A stretch of 45,786 nucleotides of DNA from Solirubrobacterales bacterium. GTDB lineage: Bacteria; Actinomycetota; Thermoleophilia; Solirubrobacterales; Solirubrobacteraceae. The DNA lies in the NCBI GenBank assembly GCA_003165655.1, contig PMOY01000232.1, positions 1 through 45,786 of the forward strand, read 5' to 3'. Position 1 is the stretch's first letter. Every line of letters starts with the position of its first letter. This document shows positions 9,657 through 17,829 of the stretch, in pieces. The notes under the pieces were generated by a model. That model was not told the origin of the DNA. It saw only the letters and a list, made by a program, of their open reading frames with translations, and made no database searches. The position numbers and the translations under genes were made by a program.

Positions 9657-10284
9657 TCACCGTCGGCGCCCACCTGCAACTCGTGCCGGTCTCGGCCAGG
9701 AACGCGTGGGCGGTCACCCGCCACACCGCGCTCGTGCGCACGACGGCGGCCGCACCTGCCACGCCTACCTATATCCGGTCTCGACGGGACCGGCGGGCTA
9801 TCCCGGAATCGTCGGGCCGCTCGGCGTGCTCAGGGCCACCAGCGCCGCGATCGAGTTCGACGACCCCACGGGCCACGGCCGCACACAGATCATGGTCGGC
9901 CGCGCGATCGGGCGCGCTAACCCGTCGAGCTTTATCAAGCTGCCGCCCGGTCTGCGCTGACGCGATCACGCGAACGTTGTCGATCGTGTTCGGAGGGTCG
10001 AACACATCGGCAGAGTCCGCACGCAGCCGCTGTAACCCAGGGCGGCATGGATATGCTCCATGGGAGTGAGGGTAGGCGCTGCCTATCGCTTCCGCGTTGG
10101 GCTGTGGCATAAGCCACGGCTGATTGCGACACCGAACGCCCGATTGGCGATCCGCCAGCTGACCTCCGAACGTTCGACCAGACGCGCCGACTCAGGCGCC
10201 CCTGGCGTCTAATGGTCGACCGTCTTGGAATGCCGTTGAGAGACGCGCATCTGGGCAAGAAGCGGCTGCCATGGTAGAAGGCAG

Positions 10285-10755
10285 ATGATGCGTTTGGTCG
10301 AAACGGCGGTCCTTGAGATCGAACTCGAGGAGGGAGGTCCGGTGGACGGTCGGCCGGTGCTCTTACTGCACGGATGGCCTGACGCGCCGCGTGGCTGGCG
10401 GCCCGTGGTTAAGCGACTGCATCAGCGCGGCTGGCGCACGATCGTCCCGGCGCTGCGCGGGTCGGGCGCGACCCGATTGCGCTCGCGTGAAACGACGCGC
10501 GATGGACGCGGGATCGCGCTTGCTGGGGATGCGATCGATCTGCTGGATGTCCTCGAGCTCGATCGTGTCGCGGTGGTGGGACACGACTGGGGCGCGCGCG
10601 CGGCGTACACGCTGGCAGCGGTCGCGCCGGAGCGCGTCGGTGCGATTGTCGCCTTGGCACTTCCCTATCAACCCCGAGGGGCGTTCACGATCCCACCGTT
10701 CGAGCAGGCACGTGCCTTCTGGTACCAGTGGCTGATGTACCTCGACGCCGGGCTC
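10285..10755 (+). pseudogene. Alpha/beta hydrolase, 3'-truncated
   Basis: HGWPDAPRGW...VVGHDWGARAAYTLAAVAPERV...FEQARAFWYQWLMYLDAG is hydrolase-like; coding character ends at ~10755 and the ORF runs into low-complexity PRRPRIPPPRSRRPRR. Confidence 0.7.
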
Positions 10756-10869
10756 CGCCACCAGCGCGATGACGTACACGATGCCCGCCGCCCACGCATA
10801 CCGCCCCCACGGTCTCGACGTCCGCGCCGCTAGCACGATGCGAACTTCCCCCGTGACGTCAGCCCGCAT
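10750..10869 (-). pseudogene. N-terminal fragment of a membrane protein, 3'-truncated
   Basis: Minus-strand MRADVTGEVRIVLAARTSRPWGRYAWAAGIVYVIALVAE then switches into sequence antisense to the hydrolase. Confidence 0.5.
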
Positions 10870-11153
10870 CGTCCCGCTGAGGAAATTGTCATCACCATCA
10901 ACTCCCTTTCGTGAGCCCCAGCCACACGACCGTTCTCCCGACGGACGGCCTCAAGGTCAACCCACGCCGACACTGGCGCAAAGGGGCTAATTCCAGCAGC
11001 CAGCGCCCGTAAGGGGATCCATCAGCGCACGCACGCCAACCAGGCGTCTCAGCACGCCGATCGCAGCATCTGCGTCTCACATAGGCTGTTCGTTGAAGCT
11101 GCGCGTGATCGAGTTCCCTGACCCCGCGATCGGGTCGTATTCGCCCCAACAGC

Positions 11154-11351
11154 GAGGACATCTACGGCTGGGACAACAACAATGACGTCCGCGAGTGGGA
11201 CGCGTGCCCTGACTGCGAGAATCCCCGGGCCCTGCTCGCGCTCGCGAGAACCCGCGTGACCCGCACGCTCTCACGGGAGGAGCTGCAAGAGTTCGGGGTC
11301 GGTGAGACCTCGGCGGCGTGGGCGTCGGCGTCGCCGTTGCGGTGGAATTGA
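11154..11351 (+). pseudogene. C-terminal tail of a WD40-repeat protein (orphan remnant)
   Basis: Translation EDIYGWDNNNDVREWDACPDCENPRALLALARTRVTRTLSREELQEFGVGE resembles tails of actinobacterial WD40 proteins (VWDxCPDCxxxxALLxLAxxRVTRxLTxxE); no blades upstream. Confidence 0.6.
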
Positions 11352-12214
11352 TGCGGATCGCGACCTGGAACGTCAACTCAGTCAAGCAGCGGCTGCCTCG
11401 GCTGCTCCCGTGGCTCGATGAGCGCCAGCCCGACGTCGTGTGTCTCCAGGAGACGAAGCTTGCCGACGATGCGTTCGTCGATCTGGTCGGTGACGAGCTC
11501 GCCAACCGCAGGTATACCGTCGCGCTTCACGGCGAGGCGACGTGGAACGGGGTGGCGATCCTCTCGCGCGTCGGGCTGAGCGACGTTGTCGCGGGCGTCC
11601 CCGGTGCGCCCGGCTTCCCGCATCCGGAGGCGCGCGCGGTGTCGGCGACCTGTGGCGAGATCCGGGTGGTCTCGGTATACGTGCCCAATGGGCGCACGCC
11701 GGGCTCCGAGCACTACCGGTACAAGCTCGCCTGGCTGGCTTCGCTACGGGAGATGGTTGCCGCCGGTCCTCAGGCGACGATCGTATGTGGCGACATGAAC
11801 ATCGCACCGACCGACGACGACGTTTTCGATCCGGACGCCTATGTCGGCCAGACTCATGTCACGCCGCCCGAGCGGGCGGCACTGGCCGAGCTGCAGGCGC
11901 TCGGCTTGCACGACGTGGTGCGCGATCGCTGGCCGAACGAGCGGGTATTCAGCTACTGGGACTACCGGGCAGGGATGTTCCACCAGGACCTCGGGATGCG
12001 GATCGATCTGATCCTTGCCAGCACCCCGGTCGCGAGTCGGGTTCGGGCGGCGTGGGTCGATCGCCAGGCCCGCAAGGGCCGGGGACCAAGCGATCACGCG
12101 CCTGTGATCGCCGACCTGGACGAGGCGCCGGACGGGGACATCGGGCCGGTGGTGCCGCCGCCGTCGGCGCCCGTGACCAAGCGCCGCTCGGTCAAGCTAC
12201 CCCAGTCCCGGTGA
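11351..12214 (+). CDS. xthA: Exodeoxyribonuclease III
   Basis: MRIATWNVNSVKQRLPRLLPWLDERQPDVVCLQETKL...GDMNIAPTDDD...RIDLIL...SDHAPV. Confidence 0.95.
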   Translation: MRIATWNVNSVKQRLPRLLPWLDERQPDVVCLQETKLADDAFVDLVGDELANRRYTVALHGEATWNGVAILSRVGLSDVVAGVPGAPGFPHPEARAVSATCGEIRVVSVYVPNGRTPGSEHYRYKLAWLASLREMVAAGPQATIVCGDMNIAPTDDDVFDPDAYVGQTHVTPPERAALAELQALGLHDVVRDRWPNERVFSYWDYRAGMFHQDLGMRIDLILASTPVASRVRAAWVDRQARKGRGPSDHAPVIADLDEAPDGDIGPVVPPPSAPVTKRRSVKLPQSR

Positions 12215-12217
12215 CGG

Positions 12218-13279
12218 CTACCGGCGGTCTCGATCGCGCGAAGGCTGCACCCGCTTAGGCTCTCCCGGCATCTTCGGGTAGTCGGGCGGGTAGGGTAGGT
12301 CTCCCTTGCCCTCGGTGCCATCGGTCTCGTACATGTCCAAGAGCGGCTGCAACGAGTGGGCCGCGTCGTCGATGGCAGCGTGGAGATCGCCCACCTCGGC
12401 GAAGCGAGCGGGCATCGTCGCCACGGTGAAGTCCTCGGGCGCGACCGTGGGGAGCTCATCCCAGGCCACCGGCGCGGACACCGGCGCGCCCGCCTTGGGC
12501 CGAATGCTGTACGCGGAGGCGATGGTGCGATCACGCGCGTTCTGGTTGTAGTCGACGAAGATGCGCTGGCCGCGCTCCTCCTTCCACCAGTTGGTCGTCA
12601 CCTGGCCGGGGAGACGCCGCTCGAGCTCACGACCGAAGGTGATCGCGGCGTGGCGGACGTCGGTGAACGTCCAGCGTGGCGCGATCCGGACGTAGATATG
12701 GACACCCCGGCCGCCCGACGTCTTCGGGAAGCCGATGTAGCCCAGCTCATGCAAGAGCACGCGGGCCTCGGCGGCGACCCGCACGGCGTCCGCGAAGTCG
12801 GTGCCCGGCTGCGGGTCGAGGTCGATGCGCAGCTCGTCTGGATGGTCAACGTCGTCGCTGCGAACCGGCCACGGGTGAAAGGTGATCGTGCCCATCTGCG
12901 CCGCCCAGCCGACAACTGCCACCTCGGTGGGGCAGATCTCATCCGCGGAGCGCCCCGACGGGAACTGGATCCGTGAAGTCTGCACGTAGTCCGGAGCTCC
13001 CCGCGGGATGCGCTTCTGAAAGAAGGCGTCGCCGCCACCCCGCTCACGGGTCGAGATGACGATGCCCGGGTGGACGCCCTTCGGCCAGCGCTCGAGCGTC
13101 GTCGGTCGCCGCTGGAGTGCGCGCATGATGCCGTCGCCAACGGCGAGGTAGTACTCGACGATGTCGAGCTTTGTCACTGCCCGTGAGCGTTCGGTCATCG
13201 GGAAGATCACGCGCTCGGGGTTGGACACGCGCAAATCGCGCCCACCGGCGTCGACCATGATTGCCTCAGACGCAGCCAT
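12218..13279 (-). CDS. ligD: LigD-type polymerase domain protein (NHEJ primase-polymerase), stand-alone
   Basis: VSNPERVIFP...GPVRSDDVDHPDELRIDLDPQPG...FPKTSGGRGVHIYVRI...FVDYNQNARDRTIASAYSIRP. Confidence 0.92.
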   Translation of the reverse strand: MAASEAIMVDAGGRDLRVSNPERVIFPMTERSRAVTKLDIVEYYLAVGDGIMRALQRRPTTLERWPKGVHPGIVISTRERGGGDAFFQKRIPRGAPDYVQTSRIQFPSGRSADEICPTEVAVVGWAAQMGTITFHPWPVRSDDVDHPDELRIDLDPQPGTDFADAVRVAAEARVLLHELGYIGFPKTSGGRGVHIYVRIAPRWTFTDVRHAAITFGRELERRLPGQVTTNWWKEERGQRIFVDYNQNARDRTIASAYSIRPKAGAPVSAPVAWDELPTVAPEDFTVATMPARFAEVGDLHAAIDDAAHSLQPLLDMYETDGTEGKGDLPYPPDYPKMPGEPKRVQPSRDRDRR

Positions 13280-13353
13280 GCACCCGGAGTTCTACGGCAC
13301 CGCCGGCCGAGTGGTCGGTCGGCCGCGACCCGGCGGGCTCCGGCACCCCGGGC

Positions 13354-13403
13354 TCATCGGGTCATGCGGGGCGTATGTCATCGGGTCATGCGGAGACGTA
13401 TCG
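13354..13403. repeat. Direct tandem repeat, ~24 bp
   Basis: tcatcgggtcatgcggggcgtatg followed directly by tcatcgggtcatgcggagacgtatcg. Confidence 0.8.
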
Positions 13404-15086
13404 GGCTCCGAGCGTCGCCGCGAGCGTGCGATGAGCCGGTCCGGCTCCGATGAGGATCGAGCGTGAGAGCTCGAGCTCGTGTGCTCGCGCGAAAGCGAGC
13501 GCGAGCCCTGGCAGCGGCGGCCGACACCAGCAGCTCGGGGGGCCGCCTGCGTGGGGACAGAGCGCGCTCTGCACCGGGCCAGAGACCGCGCCGGTGAGGC
13601 GGACGACACAGGGGTCGAGCATGTCCAGTGCGCCGTCGGGGATCCAGTCGAAGATCAGATGTGGCGCGTCGCGATCGCCGCTTTGCAGTGCGTGCTCCCA
13701 AGCTGGTTCCCGCAGCGCCGCTGCCGCAACGAAGACACCCCTGCGCGCACGCTCTGATGATCGGTGGATGCGCCTGAAGGGCATCACCTCCACGCCCGCG
13801 AATCCCTCGTCGGCAGAGGGCGGCTCGAGCTCGCGAAGGGCGCGCATTTGGGACGTCGGGGTGAGCACGCCCTGCGCTCCTCGCGCCAGCTTTCGCAGCT
13901 CGTCGGGGGTCGGGAGAGTCCCGAAACGCTCGAGCAGACGCTCGACAAGATTGACCTGCGCTTGCGCGAGCGGCGTGCTGAGCCACACGCACCTCGTCGG
14001 GATCTGGTGTCGGCTCGCCGCCTCGATCACGTAGCTTCGCGCAGCACGCGCGAGATACGTGTTGTCGAGGACGACCCGCCGAACGCCTGACGACAGCTCC
14101 TCTTCCAGCGCATGGGCGAGCTCGCGCAAGCCGCCGCCGCGCTCGTCGCGGTTGAGACGCAGGTAGCCGCGGGCGACGTACTCCGCGGCGATTCGGCTCT
14201 TCCCGGCGCCCGGGATTCCCATCACGAGGAGCACTTCAGCGTCATCCGGCGGTCGCGGTGGCTCGCGCCGAGCCCGACGGGAGCCGCCGAACACGCGGCC
14301 CAGGACGGCTCGGTCCTCAGCGCCAAGGCCGAGCTGTGCCGCGTGAGCTGCGCTGCGCGCCGTTTCGGGGCGCCGTGCGCCTGGGATCGCGATCACGGCC
14401 GGGGACAGCTCGAGCACCCACGCGAGGGCGACCTCGGCCGGGTCAACGCCGTGTGCGTGCGCGACATCAGCCAACGGCCGGCGTCGAGCCAGGGCGACCG
14501 CGCGACGCGGCCCGCCAAGCGGGGAGTGGGCGATCACCGCGATTCCCATCTCGGCGCAGCGCTCGACGACACCTCCGCGAAGCGCGCGATCATCGTCGAG
14601 ACTGAGCGCGACCTCGACCGCCGTCACCGGAGCGAGCTCGAGCGCCTCGTCGAGTTGCGCGCGATTGACATTCGACAGCCCGACGCGACGCACGACGCCT
14701 TCGGAGATCAGTCGAGCGAGTGCGCGCACCGAGGTGCGCCATGGTGTCCGCGGATCGGGCGCGTGGATGAGATAGACGTCAATCGGTAAGCCGTCGAGGG
14801 CGACCAGGCTCGCCTCGCAGTCACTGAGGATCGCCTTCGCGCGCCCGTCGGGCACCCACGCGCCGTCCGATCGCGTCATGCCCCCTTTTGTCACGATCCG
14901 CGCGGTCCGCTGCCGGCCACACTGTCGCAGAGCAGCGGCCAGGAGCCGCTCGTTGTGACCGAGCTCAGCCTCGCCGCGCCCGTACGCGCGAGCGGTGTCG
15001 AACACGGTGATGCCCGCCTCGGCGGCCGCCGCGATCGTCTCGCCGGCGAGCTCCTCGTCACCGCTCTCGTCGGTCGATAGACGCAT
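13386..15086 (-). CDS. Fusion: aldo/keto reductase - polynucleotide-kinase-like P-loop kinase - HAD-phosphatase-like C-terminal domain (start probably a little upstream of 15086)
   Basis: AKR: GITVFDTARAYGRGEAELGHNERLLAAAL...VYLIHAPDP...VGLSNVN; kinase: LLVMGIPGAGKSRIAAEYVARGYLRLNRDE...RRVVLDNTY; HAD-like: CPHAGGPPSCWCRPPLPGLALAFARAHELELSRSILIGAGPAHRTLAATLGARYV. Confidence 0.85.
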   Translation of the reverse strand: MRLSTDESGDEELAGETIAAAAEAGITVFDTARAYGRGEAELGHNERLLAAALRQCGRQRTARIVTKGGMTRSDGAWVPDGRAKAILSDCEASLVALDGLPIDVYLIHAPDPRTPWRTSVRALARLISEGVVRRVGLSNVNRAQLDEALELAPVTAVEVALSLDDDRALRGGVVERCAEMGIAVIAHSPLGGPRRAVALARRRPLADVAHAHGVDPAEVALAWVLELSPAVIAIPGARRPETARSAAHAAQLGLGAEDRAVLGRVFGGSRRARREPPRPPDDAEVLLVMGIPGAGKSRIAAEYVARGYLRLNRDERGGGLRELAHALEEELSSGVRRVVLDNTYLARAARSYVIEAASRHQIPTRCVWLSTPLAQAQVNLVERLLERFGTLPTPDELRKLARGAQGVLTPTSQMRALRELEPPSADEGFAGVEVMPFRRIHRSSERARRGVFVAAAALREPAWEHALQSGDRDAPHLIFDWIPDGALDMLDPCVVRLTGAVSGPVQSALCPHAGGPPSCWCRPPLPGLALAFARAHELELSRSILIGAGPAHRTLAATLGARYVSA

Positions 15087-15275
15087 GCAGCCGAGGCCGA
15101 CGCGAAGCTCCGAGGGGTCAAGCCATGGAGGGCGACTCAGGCCATAGAGGATAGCCGCGAACCGCCCTCCGGCTGAGTCTCAGGGAGGGCCTGTCGATGA
15201 GATGCGCCCGCGGCATCGCACGATGCGCCACTGCGATCTGGAAATCGGGAGGGTCAACCCGTAGCGTGCCGCGGC

Positions 15276-17117
15276 GTGGCTTTGTTGCGACGTCTGGTGA
15301 CACGCGGGTCGTTCGCTTGGTGGCGGTCGCCCGAGGGCCACCCAGCTTGGGCGCGTCCCGCGCTCCTGGCCCTGACGGCCCTGGCGGGCTTCCTCTACTC
15401 GTGGAACGCCACGGGCAACCTCGAGATCTATTACGCGGCGGCCGTGCGCAGCATGTCGATGAGCTGGCACAACTTCTTCTTCGCGGCATTCGACCCGGCC
15501 GGCACGGTCACCGTCGACAAGCTCCCCGGGGCATTCTGGGTACAGGCTCTGTCCGTGCGCGTGTTCGGGCTCCACGCGTGGGCCATCGTTGCCCCCCAGA
15601 TCGTGGAAGGGATGGCGAGCGTCCTCATCCTGTACCACGCCGTCCGCCGGCTGTCAGGAGCCCTCGCCGGCATCGCCGCGGCTGCCGTGCTCGTGCTCTC
15701 TCCGGCGACGGTTGCTCTCAACCGGGGCAACATCTCCGACACCCTGTTGGTCCTCCTGCTCCTCCTCGCAGCCGACGCCACCGTCACCGCCGTGATCTCC
15801 GGGCGCATGCGAAGCCTGATCCTCGCCGGGATCTTCGTCGGACTGGCTTTCCAAGCGAAGATGATCGAGGCGTGGCTCGTCCTGCCGGCGCTCGCTCTCG
15901 CCTATCTGCTCGCTGGCCCCGGCGGACGGGGCCGCCGGCTCGGGCGACTCGGCGCCACCGGGGTCGTCGTGGCTGCGGTGTCGCTTAGCTGGATGCTCGT
16001 TGTCTCCCTCTCGCTCGCGACCGGCCGCCCCTACGTCGACGGCAGCAGCGGAAACTCGATCTTCAGCCAAGTGTTCGTGTACAACGGCTTCGGCCGGCTC
16101 GACCAGGCGTCACCCAATCAGCTGCTCTCGAAGGTCATCGGTCTGCCACTGGGCTCGGGCGCGGCGGGTTGGAGCCGCCTGCTCACCGGGTCCTACGGGC
16201 GCGACACGGCCTGGCTGATCCCGGCGGCGCTCCTCGCGCTCGCCGCTTGCCTGATCATCAGCAGGCGGAAAGATGATCTGCTCCGCGCCGGCAGTGTGCT
16301 GTGGGGGACATGGCTGATCGTGCTCCTGGCCACCTTCAGTGCAAGCTCATCGATCAATCCCTATTACACCGCGGCGCTGTCACCGCCGATCGCGGGGTTG
16401 CTCGGGGCGGGTCTTGCGGTGGCCTCCGAGCGCCGGGGCAGCAGGTCGGCTCGGCTCGTGGTGGCCGCCGCGGTTGCCGTGACCTGCGGGCTCGCGGCGT
16501 GGCTTCTTCCCACCAGGGGAGTCGGCCTTGTGGCCGGCTTACCGGAGGTCGAGGTCGCGCTCGGTCTCGCCGCCATCGCGGTCCTGCTCATCCCCACCGC
16601 ACTGGCAACGAGAGCCGGCGCCTTGGGCCTCGCTGCCGTCGCCGCCGTCGCAGTTCCCGCGGTGGCGTCGATCTCTCTCGTGGCCAACGGTTTCGGGCCG
16701 TTTGACACCCCCTTCGAGCCGACTGCCGCCTCGACGCTCGCGCGAACCCTGGGTGGCATCGCGAGCCAGACAGCACCTCTGCTCGCGCCCTTGGAGCAGG
16801 CCGACGACGGCCGGCCGGATCTGATGGCGACGCAAACCTCGGCTATCGCCGCTCCGTTCATCTACGATAGTGGAGAGGAGGTGCTGCCGATCGGCGGTTA
16901 CACCGGGACCATTCCCGAACCGTCACTCACCGTCCTGAAATCGATGATCGCCAAGGGCGATTTCCACATCGTCATCCAGGCGCCCACGGTCAGCGATCCG
17001 CGCCTCGTGTGGGTGGCCCGTCACTGTCTGCCCCTTAACTCGGCCACGGGATCGTCGAGCCCCGCGGGCGGGCTGGGTTTCGCCGTCTACTACTGCGGGC
17101 GCCGCCAAGGTCTGTGA
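15276..17117 (+). CDS. Glycosyltransferase family 39 (ArnT/PMT-like membrane glycosyltransferase)
   Basis: Multi-TM; LYSWNATGNLEIYYAAAVRSMSMSWHNFFFAAFDPAGTVTVDKLPGAFWVQALSVRVFG...AFQAKMIEAWLVLPALALAYLLAGPG; GTG start. Confidence 0.9.
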   Translation: MALLRRLVTRGSFAWWRSPEGHPAWARPALLALTALAGFLYSWNATGNLEIYYAAAVRSMSMSWHNFFFAAFDPAGTVTVDKLPGAFWVQALSVRVFGLHAWAIVAPQIVEGMASVLILYHAVRRLSGALAGIAAAAVLVLSPATVALNRGNISDTLLVLLLLLAADATVTAVISGRMRSLILAGIFVGLAFQAKMIEAWLVLPALALAYLLAGPGGRGRRLGRLGATGVVVAAVSLSWMLVVSLSLATGRPYVDGSSGNSIFSQVFVYNGFGRLDQASPNQLLSKVIGLPLGSGAAGWSRLLTGSYGRDTAWLIPAALLALAACLIISRRKDDLLRAGSVLWGTWLIVLLATFSASSSINPYYTAALSPPIAGLLGAGLAVASERRGSRSARLVVAAAVAVTCGLAAWLLPTRGVGLVAGLPEVEVALGLAAIAVLLIPTALATRAGALGLAAVAAVAVPAVASISLVANGFGPFDTPFEPTAASTLARTLGGIASQTAPLLAPLEQADDGRPDLMATQTSAIAAPFIYDSGEEVLPIGGYTGTIPEPSLTVLKSMIAKGDFHIVIQAPTVSDPRLVWVARHCLPLNSATGSSSPAGGLGFAVYYCGRRQGL

Positions 17118-17136
17118 ACGCTGGATGCCGGTGTGC

Positions 17137-17742
17137 TCATGGCTGGCCCGGAACGAACAAAAGGTCGCGAGCAGCGTCTCGGACGAGCGCGGCGAGCTCG
17201 GCTGACGACACGTCGCTGAACACCCCGCCGGCGCCGATGATGACGCCGATCACCGCGCCGATCGAGCACGCCATGCGCACCCGCTGGGCGAGCGGTATAT
17301 CGGGGCTTGCGAGCAGTCGACCCATCTGCTGCTGGATGTCCTCGTTCTCGGCCTGGTGGCGCTCGTTGTGCGCGAGCTGGTCAAGCGCGTTGGGGTTTCG
17401 CACGTGGAGGAGGAGGAGGTCGCGGTTGCCAATGAGTTGATCGATGAAGTGATCGAGGACGTGTGGCCACGCATCGGCGCGCTGTTGGCCATCGTGCAAA
17501 CTCTCAAGCTCGTCAAATGCCTCCCGCCCGAGGGCGTGAAGGCGCAGGTGGAGCTCGAGGAAAATGTCCTCTTTGTGCTCGAAGTGGAAGTAGAGCGCGG
17601 CCTTCGTGACGCCAAGCTTCTGTGCGATTTCGCGAAGCGATGTCTTTTCATAGCCCTGCTCGCTGAATAGCTCGAGCGCGACGTCGAGAATGCGCTCGCG
17701 CATCGAACCGCGGGGCCGTCCCCGTCGCGAGTGCTGGACCAT
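17137..17742 (-). CDS. TetR/AcrR family transcriptional regulator
   Basis: [47 protein letters not shown]. Confidence 0.93.
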   Translation of the reverse strand: MVQHSRRGRPRGSMRERILDVALELFSEQGYEKTSLREIAQKLGVTKAALYFHFEHKEDIFLELHLRLHALGREAFDELESLHDGQQRADAWPHVLDHFIDQLIGNRDLLLLHVRNPNALDQLAHNERHQAENEDIQQQMGRLLASPDIPLAQRVRMACSIGAVIGVIIGAGGVFSDVSSAELAALVRDAARDLLFVPGQP

Positions 17743-17754
17743 GTTGACCCTAGT

Positions 17755-17820
17755 TTACTTGACGGCCGGCTAGAAAATGCGTAGGGTGCGGTCGTCACTA
17801 GCTAGCCGGTCGACAAGTAA
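17755..17820. promoter_or_regulatory. Inverted-repeat operator in the divergent TetR/ABC intergenic region
   Basis: ttacttgacggccggctag (17755-17773) and ctagccggtcgacaagtaa (17802-17820): 17/19 complementary. Confidence 0.75.
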
Positions 17821-17829
17821 GGATTCGCG

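Noticed and set aside
9541-9960. Possible small gene or frameshifted gene (…YPVSTGPAGYPGIVGPLGVLRATSAAIEFDDPTGHGRTQIMVGRAIGRANPSSFIKLPPGLR)
   Set aside because: C-terminal 60 residues look protein-like, but the N-terminal half is not coherent in any frame and no family is recognised
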